Below are positions 42,841 through 50,248 of a stretch of 64,000 nucleotides of DNA, piece by piece. The DNA comes from Syntrophomonadaceae bacterium. Lineage in GTDB: Bacteria > Bacillota > Syntrophomonadia > Syntrophomonadales > Syntrophomonadaceae. Under the pieces are notes generated by a model that worked only from the letters and a program-made list of their open reading frames with translations, was not told the origin of the DNA and ran no database searches. Each line of letters opens with the position of its first letter. Position 1 is the first letter of the stretch. The DNA is taken from assembly GCA_012520725.1 (NCBI GenBank), contig JAAYNQ010000002.1, positions 80,639 through 144,638 of the forward strand, given 5' to 3'. The position numbers and the translations under genes were made by a program.

Positions 42841-43674
42841 ATGGCAATCCAATACAGTCGTAAAGAAATAATCAGGCGGCTTTCCGAGCAGGTTAAACAA
42901 GGCCGTTCCCTGTTAATGTTTGGAGCTGGAAGCGGATTGACCGCTAAATGTGCCGATATTGGAGGAGCCGACCTGATTGCAGTATATTCCACCGCCAAAT
43001 TTAGGATGATGGGGCAGCCTACCCTCCTGGCCTGGATGCCTTATGAAGACTGTAATGCCTGTGTCAAGGAAATGGCTTTGGAAATCATCCCGGTAGTAAA
43101 ACAGGCCCCCTGTATAGCCGGCATCGGTGCTCACCACCCGGCACTAAACCTGTCCCGGACCATTGATGAGATGATGGCCCTGGGCTTTTCTGGTATTACC
43201 AACGAGCCTTTTGCTGGTTTGTATGGTGATTTCTTTGCCCAGCAGCTGGAAGCAGCTGGTATCGGTTTCTCCCGGGAGGTAGAGCTTATTCAAACTGCTC
43301 ACGACAAGGATATCTTTACGGTAGCCTGGGCTTTCAATGCCCGAGAAGCCAGGCTGATGGCCCAGGCTGGAGCAGATGTGATCGGGGCTATAGTAGGGGT
43401 TACCAGTGGGGGTTTGACCGGAGCCCAGGAGATGATAAGCCTGGAAGAGGCGGTAAAAACCGTACAGGAAATCACGGATGCTGCCCAGGCCGTAAATCCT
43501 GAGCTTATGATCCTAACTCATGGGGGGCCATTCAAGGATGTGGATACTGCATCATATTCCGTTCAATACTCCGCCGCCCATGGTTATGCCTCCGGTTCCA
43601 GCGGCGAAAGGATGCCCACGGAAAATGCGGTAATAGAAATTACCCGGCAATATAAAGAGATCAGGTTAAAGTAA
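42841..43674 (+). CDS. TIM-barrel 'PEP hydrolase-like' protein B
   Basis: A 277-residue paralogue of the first TIM-barrel protein in this operon. Shared motifs: LLMFGAGSGLTAKCADIGGAD, MPYEDCNACVKEMA, GIGAHHPALNL, NEPFAGLYGD, LTHGGPFKDVDTA and GSSGERMPTENAV. GGAGGTGGAGCGA leads to the second ATG, just 18 bases after the Tm-1-like stop. It aligns with copy A along its length but with clear divergence, so the two may use different substrates or form a heteromer. Confidence 0.85.
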   Translation: MAIQYSRKEIIRRLSEQVKQGRSLLMFGAGSGLTAKCADIGGADLIAVYSTAKFRMMGQPTLLAWMPYEDCNACVKEMALEIIPVVKQAPCIAGIGAHHPALNLSRTIDEMMALGFSGITNEPFAGLYGDFFAQQLEAAGIGFSREVELIQTAHDKDIFTVAWAFNAREARLMAQAGADVIGAIVGVTSGGLTGAQEMISLEEAVKTVQEITDAAQAVNPELMILTHGGPFKDVDTASYSVQYSAAHGYASGSSGERMPTENAVIEITRQYKEIRLK

Positions 43675-43738
43675 TTTGTAACTCCTGGCAAGCAAAACCT
43701 GATTAAGGTTCCAGATACGCAGCAATATGAAAAACTGG

Positions 43739-43788
43739 AAAACCCCGTGCAGAAGTATAGCCAAAAGTACCTTCATGGCGGGGTTTTT
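43739..43788 (+). terminator. Terminator of the RuBisCO-like operon
   Basis: AAAACCCCG and CGGGGTTTTT pair across a loop of about 31 bases, ending in TTTTTCTTT. It lies 65 bases after the last gene of the operon. Confidence 0.75.
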
Positions 43789-43869
43789 CTTTAGCAAATC
43801 CCGAGCCTTATCTCCCCCTTTGGACAGTCTGGGATTTCAGGAAAGGGAGTGATAAGCCGGGCCAAACCT

Positions 43870-45558
43870 TTACCTGCTATGATAAGCCGGCAGGCATCTC
43901 TTACAACCGTCATAGCCACGATTTACCGCATCATTTAACAAATGGTAACCCCGTTGATGTTCTTCATAGGTATCCATCAGGGAATCACACCCGAGCTTAT
44001 GTATCTCTCCGTTATTAATATTGACTATATACTTGGGTACATAAGGGACATGTTTTTTGAGTTCCATAAAGTATATATCTGCAGCCAGGATTACTTCATC
44101 AGGATCCACCTTCAGTTTCTTGCCTTCTATTATGAGATCCCAGTCCACCAGAGGCACATCCACCGTAAAGGATGGGGTAAGAACAATGGGCGGAATAGCA
44201 TCAACAATACTCGACTCACATAGATCCAGTATCTTATTAAAAAGCCATTCCGGAAAATTAAGGAAGGGGCAGTCGGTAAAAGCTATAAAATCCCAGTACA
44301 GATCCAATTCTTTAATCTTGACCTGCAGGGTATTGGTAGCATCATCCAGGACTATCTGGCCCACCCCTTTTTTCACCTGCATATTGAAGAAGGGCACATG
44401 CATTTCGAAAATCTTGACTTCCACTCTATCATTAACTACTTCATAATCCGGTATGATATCAGGAAACCAACCGGTCGGATCAATCTCGACCGAATATTCA
44501 ACATCCAGGAAAACAGCCAGGGAGAAAATGATATTGGTATTTAGTTGCTTTATTTTTACTTTATTGTTGGGTAATAAATCGAATTCCGGTTTACTTAATA
44601 ATTTTACGTCCGCACCTACCTCAAACCTCATACCCTTCATCTCAAAATGAGTTTCCACAAACCCCAAAGTAGCTATTTCAGTAACGATGCGCTGGGTGAT
44701 ATCCACCACCTTGCCAATAGCATTTATTACCTCATTGAGCTTCCCGGTTTGGAAGCTTTTTTTGAATTTGAAGTGCCGGTCCCAGTTGCTTTTAGCCCAG
44801 AAAAAATCATAGACCTTGTACATGCCTATTTCCGATATGGCCACTGCGGCACTGCAGTTACGGGCAAAGTTGCTTAACTGCTGCTCATCCCCGCCCTCAT
44901 AATCGTCAATTTGCACATTGATGGCTATGGCCATGGTGGTATCATCCAGGATTTTAACCGAGCGTATACTGAGGGGCAGGTGGTTTTCCGGAATATCATC
45001 CATATAAGGGAGCAGAGGATTGATACCCGGCAGCTTAAAGCTGAAACAATGGTTCTGATCCTTCAAATAAGCTTGGACCGCGTTTTCAACGATTCCATCC
45101 AGCTTCATGGTCACCGTTGTTTCCATTCCGTACCGGTATTTAATCTCCAGGGCTTCCAGGTCTGAATGGGCAAAGTCTATCTTCATCTCATGGGTGCTGC
45201 TGTCTATTTCCAAAGCGGCCAGTAGAGACAGGTGGGCATCAAATTTAATTTCCAGGCCATCCCACAACCAGAAATACACCCGCAAAGAGGTATGAATCCT
45301 GGCCCGGGCAGGTTCCCCCAAGACGGTTGAAGGCAGGAAATCCAGGGAGGGTTCATAATTTAATTTCATCCGGTATTTTATTAAAAGAAAGCGATGCAGG
45401 CTTTCCGGGATATTTTTCTGACTCTCCTGATCCAATTCCTGGTACAGGTCCCAAGCACCATTAATCCTTAAAAACCCGTTATAGAACAAAGCCCCGCTAA
45501 CCTGGTTCAGGAATCTTTCATTTAGCAGAACCACTAAATCGTATCCGGCTGTTTTCAT
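43870..45558 (-). CDS. TULIP-like lipid-binding protein A with C-terminal His/Cys tail
   Basis: A 562-residue protein without signal peptide. The opening YDLVVLLNERFLNQVSGALF, followed by long alternating hydrophobic strands, and a second half with AIPPIVLTPSFTVDVPL, suggest two tubular lipid-binding (TULIP/P47-like) domains; this is a fold guess, not a motif match. The last 45 residues form a small metal-like domain: H520-x3-C524, then GYDGCKRC (C552, C555). It is the downstream gene of a pair with a clear paralogue, 15 bases apart. A lipid or hydrophobic-ligand carrier role is inferred. Confidence 0.55.
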   Translation of the reverse strand: MKTAGYDLVVLLNERFLNQVSGALFYNGFLRINGAWDLYQELDQESQKNIPESLHRFLLIKYRMKLNYEPSLDFLPSTVLGEPARARIHTSLRVYFWLWDGLEIKFDAHLSLLAALEIDSSTHEMKIDFAHSDLEALEIKYRYGMETTVTMKLDGIVENAVQAYLKDQNHCFSFKLPGINPLLPYMDDIPENHLPLSIRSVKILDDTTMAIAINVQIDDYEGGDEQQLSNFARNCSAAVAISEIGMYKVYDFFWAKSNWDRHFKFKKSFQTGKLNEVINAIGKVVDITQRIVTEIATLGFVETHFEMKGMRFEVGADVKLLSKPEFDLLPNNKVKIKQLNTNIIFSLAVFLDVEYSVEIDPTGWFPDIIPDYEVVNDRVEVKIFEMHVPFFNMQVKKGVGQIVLDDATNTLQVKIKELDLYWDFIAFTDCPFLNFPEWLFNKILDLCESSIVDAIPPIVLTPSFTVDVPLVDWDLIIEGKKLKVDPDEVILAADIYFMELKKHVPYVPKYIVNINNGEIHKLGCDSLMDTYEEHQRGYHLLNDAVNRGYDGCKRCLPAYHSR

Positions 45559-45573
45559 CTTATTCTCTCCTCC

Positions 45574-47190
45574 CTAACGCAACTGGCTGGCGCCGATACA
45601 GGATGGGCAGGCCGAGTAGCCTTCCTTTAAGGCTTCGTACAGCACATAAAAACCCAAGCGATTCTGCATTTCGATGTCCTCGATTGAGGGGCAATCATAA
45701 TTATGAACCTTTTTGCTGCGCTTGTTGGCAATATATATAGGTACCGGCACCCCTTGGGACATCAACTCATTAATACCCACATTCATCCGCAGGACTAATT
45801 CATCATGGTCAAAGGACAGGGAATGGGTTGATACCTGCATGGTATATCCACCGAGCTCATATTTGGATAAGATCAATGCCGGGGAAATTACCAGGGGGGG
45901 AATTTTCTCCAGTATCTTCTGTTCAAAGAGATCTATTATGAAATTCAATGCTGATTCTGACAGAGTATTATACCACTTGTCCCCCATCTCCAGGTGAATA
46001 TCCGCTTTGACTATATCTATTACCAGGTTGTGCTCCTGGTTAATGCTGATTATACCCTCGGCCTCATTTATAAAGAGTTGTACTTCCTGATCCAATTTCA
46101 GTATTTCCCGGCTTTCCTCCCGGCGCCATAGGGGTTTATCATCTTCCCAGGGGGTTAGCCGGTCCGGGATAAAAGAGCTGGTATCCACTTTAATATCTTT
46201 GATTAATTCAGCGCTGAAAGAGGCCTGGAACCGGGCCTCTATCTGCAGTGAATGAAGCCTGACGGTATTTCCCTCCCCAAACTCAAAATCAGGCTTTTCC
46301 AATATTTTTACCAGTCCATCATAATGACAGCTTAAATTATGGTAGGAGGTTTTGCTTTCTATAAAGCCCAGGCTGAGCAGGCGGGTCAGCAGATCGCTGG
46401 CTTTTTCCAACCAGCCATCACTATGAATGGGAAAACTTCCGGAGAAATGCTCCGATTTATCGTATTCAGTATTGTCCCACCAGAAATTAAAAACCTGATG
46501 CAAAGTCTCCTCTTTCAGGTTTATATATAGCTCGCTACCTCCGCTCATATCCTCTATAATATTTATGTCCCCGGCACTCTGCATAAAGAAATTAACCCCC
46601 ACTACCAGAAGGCGGTTATCAAGTATCAGTACCTCTCCCAGACGGACTGGAAGCTGGTAAGCTTCTCCTTCTGGCATCATCGGCAATTTTAGTTGCCGGA
46701 GAACCAGGGGTATTTCTATGGTTCTTTTATCCTCCTTCAGATAGGAGGATAAGACCACCATCATCACCTGGTTGATGTTTTCAATAAATCGAGGATGGAA
46801 ACGGTAGATATCATTAATGTATAAATCAGTAATTACCGCCTGGCTTAAGTCGAAACTTATCTTGCGGCCAACGGCATCATATATTATCCTGCTGTTGATA
46901 AAGAAACCGGCATCGAATTCCAGGGGCATGCCCCCCAACACGGTCAGCTTCAATTCGATTACAAACTTGATGTAAATCTGGTCCCTTCCTCTCAAGTCAA
47001 TCAAGGGTTCATTTTTCATTCGGATTCGGTAGGAAAATTTGGTGAAATCATGCAGACTGGCGGGGATACCTTCTACAAAGTTATATTCTCCCGCCAAGCT
47101 CAGGAAACCTGAATAATACAGAGCAGCCAGTGATTTATTCAGTAAAACCTCGTCCATCTGCAAGAGCAGATCATAATTGTTCTGGCCCAT
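45574..47190 (-). CDS. TULIP-like lipid-binding protein B with C-terminal His/Cys tail
   Basis: A 538-residue paralogue of the next gene. It starts YDLLLQMDEVLLNKSLAALY and has long beta-strand-like segments, KIPPLVISPALILSKYELG matching the partner's PPIV-TPS segment, and an identical tail layout: H496-x3-C500, then GYSACPSC (C528, C531). No signal peptide or membrane segment is present, so it is probably cytoplasmic. GGGGAGGGG precedes the ATG. Sequence identity with the partner is low overall but the domain order is the same, indicating an old duplication. Confidence 0.55.
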   Translation of the reverse strand: MGQNNYDLLLQMDEVLLNKSLAALYYSGFLSLAGEYNFVEGIPASLHDFTKFSYRIRMKNEPLIDLRGRDQIYIKFVIELKLTVLGGMPLEFDAGFFINSRIIYDAVGRKISFDLSQAVITDLYINDIYRFHPRFIENINQVMMVVLSSYLKEDKRTIEIPLVLRQLKLPMMPEGEAYQLPVRLGEVLILDNRLLVVGVNFFMQSAGDINIIEDMSGGSELYINLKEETLHQVFNFWWDNTEYDKSEHFSGSFPIHSDGWLEKASDLLTRLLSLGFIESKTSYHNLSCHYDGLVKILEKPDFEFGEGNTVRLHSLQIEARFQASFSAELIKDIKVDTSSFIPDRLTPWEDDKPLWRREESREILKLDQEVQLFINEAEGIISINQEHNLVIDIVKADIHLEMGDKWYNTLSESALNFIIDLFEQKILEKIPPLVISPALILSKYELGGYTMQVSTHSLSFDHDELVLRMNVGINELMSQGVPVPIYIANKRSKKVHNYDCPSIEDIEMQNRLGFYVLYEALKEGYSACPSCIGASQLR

Positions 47191-47824
47191 AAAACCCCTC
47201 CCCGGTCAATTAATACATTAGTGTTGGTCAAGCATTTTTTCCCCAGCAATTAAGGCTGCTCTGTTTAAACGATGGGAATTGCCAGTCAAACAGCATGTAT
47301 GACGGGACTTATGTATAAAAAAAGACACTGTCCCCGGACTGCGCCTTATTATTCTTATAAGATGCAAGCTGAGAGAAGTGTTTACCAACTGGCACATTTC
47401 TGTTTTAACTGTTTTTGTACACCGCCATATGACAATGCATAACCCTTAGCCAATAGACCAGCACTGAACTCAAATGACCGGCAGACTTCTCTGCAGGACA
47501 CCTTAACCATATGGTTATCAGCTTGCCTTTCCATTATAAACCAATATCCTTAATATTTGCAATATTTAATTCAAATTATGATTAAAGGGGGTATTTATTT
47601 TAGACACTAGGGCAATTCGGGATTAATCTGCTAAAGATCAGAACAATAAGATAGCAATTTATTACCAAAAATTATATAGCACCAAGCTATATGGAATATA
47701 TGGAAATTTAGAGCACTAAGGGCATTTTCTGCCTTCTGCTTGTGCTATGATTTAATTATTAACGGATTAAATATTTAATCTGCTGTTCTCTATTTGTTCC
47801 CAGGCCAAGAAAGGGGTGAATAGA
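47191..47824. other. Long intergenic region before the MaoC-like gene
   Basis: About 630 bases with no supported gene. It includes an A-run followed by GACACTGTCCCCGG near 47330-47345, reminiscent of short REP-like ends left by IS200-type transposition, and several A/T-rich stretches. It must also contain the promoters of the TULIP-like pair (minus) and the MaoC-like gene (plus), but no clear consensus pair was found. Confidence 0.4.
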
Positions 47825-48232
47825 TTGTACTTTGAAGAGATTAAAGAGGGTTATTCTTTTACGACCAGCAGCAAACCCATAACTGGAACTGAAATCGATA
47901 TGGTAGCACAGCTTTCCGGAGCCGACTTGCCAGGATTTCTGGACAATGAATTTGCCCAAAGCTGGGGCTTTAAAGCCCGGGTAGCTCCCGGAGCCTATCT
48001 GATACTATCTATGATGGGTTTATTGGCTAAACAGGGTTTCCTGGCTAATGCTGTATGGGTCACGGCTGATGGTATTTCGTGGAAGAATCCGGTGCATCCC
48101 GGTGATAGAATTCATGTTGATTGTGAAGTGGTGGGGACCAAAGAGATGAAACGGGGTGGTGGCCTGGTAAGCTATCATTGGAAGATAATTAACCAAAACC
48201 AGCAACTGGTAGCCCAGGGAACCAACACTTGA
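47825..48232 (+). CDS. MaoC-like hotdog dehydratase-type protein
   Basis: A 135-residue single hotdog domain of the MaoC/(R)-specific enoyl-CoA hydratase group. It starts LYFEEIKEGYSFTTSSKPIT and contains QSWGFKARVAPGAYLILSMMG, where the catalytic Asp-His pair of true hydratases (usually D..N..H) is not evident, and FLANAVWVTADGISWKNPVHPGD. A TTG start is chosen because AAAGGGG lies seven bases before it; the upstream GTG would overlap that site. It could be an acyl-CoA hydratase or a binding homologue. Confidence 0.75.
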   Translation: MYFEEIKEGYSFTTSSKPITGTEIDMVAQLSGADLPGFLDNEFAQSWGFKARVAPGAYLILSMMGLLAKQGFLANAVWVTADGISWKNPVHPGDRIHVDCEVVGTKEMKRGGGLVSYHWKIINQNQQLVAQGTNT

Positions 48233-48281
48233 CTCTTCCCGGGCCAACCATCTAGTTAGATGATTAAGGAAAACACATTTT

Positions 48282-48315
48282 AAAAACCCCCTATTCCTTG
48301 AGGATAGGGGGTTTT
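48282..48315 (+). terminator. Terminator after the MaoC-like gene
   Basis: AAAACCCCCTAT and ATAGGGGGTTTT form a 12-bp perfect stem with a 9-base loop, 50 bases past the stop. It is symmetric enough to work in both directions. Confidence 0.85.
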
Positions 48316-48446
48316 AGGTCATATAACTGTTCCTTCGTTTATTGCTCTGCTATTATGATGGTAAATAGCAAAACCAGGGTCCAATCCACCTAATGTCAGA
48401 ACCCGCCCAGCATCTTCACTTATATCCCAACCTAAACTTAATAGCT

Positions 48447-49382
48447 CTATAATTCAGCAATAATCTCCCCCATCCTGGCAGTATCATAGCCTCCCATCCC
48501 ATCCACTTCTTCTTTAAATTCCGCTGAATTTAGAATTGAAAGCAAGGTTTGAAAATTGGATTTTTCCAAATCGTTCCTGTATAAGACCAGGTCATAACGT
48601 TCTTTGCTCAAAGGTACAAATTCTACTTCATCTACTTGTAAAGCGGCTTTTTCAGTCCCTAGCCCCACATCAGCCATCCCCCTGGCCACCGCACTGGCCA
48701 CGGCTATGTGGCTCATTTCTTCATTTTCATAACCTTTGATATTCCGTGAATCAATATTGAGATTGCGTAAATGCTCATCAAGCAATACCCGGGTGCCTGA
48801 ACCTTTATCCCGATTGATAATAGTAATATTAGGCTCTTGCAGATCAGCCCAATCATAAATAGCGTGGGGGTTGCCAGGAGCCACGTAAAACCCTATGGTT
48901 CTATAAACCAGATTAATAATTACGGTTCGTTGTCCCGGTAGTAATCTGCGAACATATGGTATATTGTATTCCCCTGTTTCACCATCCCAGAGATGAGTGG
49001 CAGTTATATTGGCGGTTCCCTTGTAAAGGGCCAGCAAACCATCCAGGCTTCCCACATAGGAACGCAGGGAACGGAGCATGGGATTGTGCTTTTCCAAATA
49101 GCGGGTCAATATATCCAGTATAATATCTTGACCGCAGATAATAAGGCCCTGGTTTTCAATAATCATTTTTTCCAATGAGACCTGTATTTTTGTGTTAGGT
49201 GGCTTGGTGGGCAGATCGCTAGCGTGCATATATAATTGCAGGTCCGCCTGGCTAACGCGAATCTGCTTACCTACACGATAAGATGGGATATCTCCACGTC
49301 TTAGCAGTTCATAAACGGTTCCTTTGGAGATTTTCAAAAGCTTTGCTATTTCTTCCGGGGAATAGAATAAGGCATCCTTCAT
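48447..49382 (-). CDS. HTH regulator with molybdate-type periplasmic-binding-like domain
   Basis: A 311-residue one-component regulator. Residues 1-55 form an excisionase/MerR-like helix-turn-helix (SPEEIAKLLKISKGTVYELL, SYRVGKQIRVSQADL). The rest is a substrate-binding-protein-like domain (PBP_like, the type in molybdate- and tungstate-responsive regulators): RSYVGSLDGLLALYKGTA, HLWDGETGEYNIPYVRR and INRDKGSGTRVLLDEH. It is divergent from a 63-residue gene, with six tandem TAGTAY-type repeats between them that overlap its own -35 region. An oxyanion ligand is inferred; the nearest oxyanion-metal enzyme here is AOR, 46 kb away. Confidence 0.88.
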   Translation of the reverse strand: MKDALFYSPEEIAKLLKISKGTVYELLRRGDIPSYRVGKQIRVSQADLQLYMHASDLPTKPPNTKIQVSLEKMIIENQGLIICGQDIILDILTRYLEKHNPMLRSLRSYVGSLDGLLALYKGTANITATHLWDGETGEYNIPYVRRLLPGQRTVIINLVYRTIGFYVAPGNPHAIYDWADLQEPNITIINRDKGSGTRVLLDEHLRNLNIDSRNIKGYENEEMSHIAVASAVARGMADVGLGTEKAALQVDEVEFVPLSKERYDLVLYRNDLEKSNFQTLLSILNSAEFKEEVDGMGGYDTARMGEIIAEL

Positions 49383-49436
49383 CTTATCACCTCATATAAA
49401 AATAAAGGGTAATTGGTCAAAAAACCCTTGTTTATT

Positions 49437-49442
49437 ATTATA
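49437..49442 (-). promoter_or_regulatory. -10 box of the HTH/PBP regulator gene
   Basis: A perfect TATAAT on the minus strand, 55 bases before the regulator start. The -35 position, at 49460-49465, is weak and runs into the tandem repeats, consistent with repression by a protein bound there. Confidence 0.5.
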
Positions 49443-49462
49443 ACATTTTGTAAAATCACATT

Positions 49463-49530
49463 AAGTATCAAGTAGTATCAACTAGTGCTATTTGAAAATT
49501 AGTTTTAGTCCAATTAGTACCAATTAGTAT
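49463..49530. promoter_or_regulatory. Operator array: six TAGTAY-type repeats at helical spacing
   Basis: AAGTATCA (49463), TAGTATCA (49473), TAGTGCTA (49483), TAGTCC (49506), TAGTAC (49515) and TAGTAT (49525) lie on the plus strand at 9-10-base steps in two groups of three. One copy per helical turn places the sites on the same face of DNA. The array is between the divergent regulator and small-protein genes and abuts the regulator's promoter. Confidence 0.6.
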
Positions 49531-49585
49531 TGTTTGGTCAGGGAAGGTAAATATCGTAACCCCCCCTGGGAAAGGATGGTTTCAT

Positions 49586-49777
49586 ATGAGACAATACTGG
49601 CAATTTGAGTACTTAAGTGATTTCGGCAAAAAGACCCGTTTCTTCTATGGCACTGAAGCGGCTGTGCAAAGACGGGTTAAACGCTACCAGGGTGATGATA
49701 AAAAACTCAAGACCCTCAACAGAGCCAAAGCCAAATATCTTAAAATGGAAAAAAAAGTACACTTTATTGATTTATAG
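49586..49777 (+). CDS. Small protein, 63 residues, unknown
   Basis: A short basic protein: QYWQFEYLSDFGKKTRFFYG, then AAVQRRVKRYQGDDKKL and a Lys-rich C-terminus. GGGAAAGGATGG lies upstream of the ATG at moderate spacing. It is divergent from the HTH/PBP regulator and probably controlled by it. No known domain recognised. Confidence 0.55.
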   Translation: MRQYWQFEYLSDFGKKTRFFYGTEAAVQRRVKRYQGDDKKLKTLNRAKAKYLKMEKKVHFIDL

Positions 49778-49856
49778 TCTTACCTTATTTCATAGCTTAG
49801 GAAAAAGGGAGGATATTCCCCTAGCACTGCCCCTTCCAGCGAAGGCCCAGAGCACT

Positions 49857-49901
49857 GGTTGATGATAGAGGTCAACCATGCCCCAAAGGATAAAGGGGCA
49901 T
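49857..49901 (+). terminator. Tandem hairpins after the small gene
   Basis: GGTTGA/TCAACC (49857-49877) is followed at once by ATGCCCC/GGGGCAT (49878-49901), then ATTCCCTCTTTT. The second has a weak T-rich tail and is a plausible terminator for the 63-residue gene. Confidence 0.5.
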
Positions 49902-50068
49902 ATTCCCTCTTTTAGACTTGCTCCGCCCGGGACTAAGGCCTTAAATTATACCCGAATGCATATCTGCTTCATTGATTTACCGGCCTAATGGAGTTTCGTA
50001 TATAAGGGTACCCACCTGGCTGAAAATAACCCCGGATAGACAAAAACATACCATAAGCAACAGCAAAA

Positions 50069-50088
50069 AGCCCAGCCAAGCTGGGCTT
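50069..50088 (-). terminator. Terminator after tRNA-Pro
   Basis: AAGCCCAGC and GCTGGGCTT form a 9-bp stem; the minus-strand tail is CTTTTTGC. It lies 20 bases past the tRNA 3' end. Confidence 0.8.
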
Positions 50089-50111
50089 CCCAATTATACA
50101 ATATTAAATGG

Positions 50112-50186
50112 TCGGAGTGACTGGATTTGAACCAGCGGCCTCTACGTCCCCAACGTAGCGCTCATACCAAACTGAGCTACACCCCG
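50112..50186 (-). tRNA. tRNA-Pro (anticodon GGG)
   Basis: Full cloverleaf on the minus strand: acceptor CGGGGTG pairs with CACTCCG (one G-U), D-loop TAGCTCAGTTTGGT, anticodon stem CTACG/CGTAG with loop TTGGGGA (anticodon GGG, reading CCC/CCU), and T-arm GCTGGTTCAAATCCAGT. Discriminator A is followed by an encoded CCA (50109-50111). Confidence 0.97.
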
Positions 50187-50248
50187 ACGCAAAGACTATT
50201 TTATAATAGATAAGCTTATTCGTCAAGGTTTCTTATAAATCCGTTTTA

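Larger units (their letters stand above)
49778..50108. other. Intergenic region with tandem hairpins
   Basis: About 330 bases between the small gene and tRNA-Pro. It holds the two hairpins GGTTGA/TCAACC and ATGCCCC/GGGGCAT listed separately and the tRNA terminator. No reading frame with a ribosome site was found. Confidence 0.5.
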
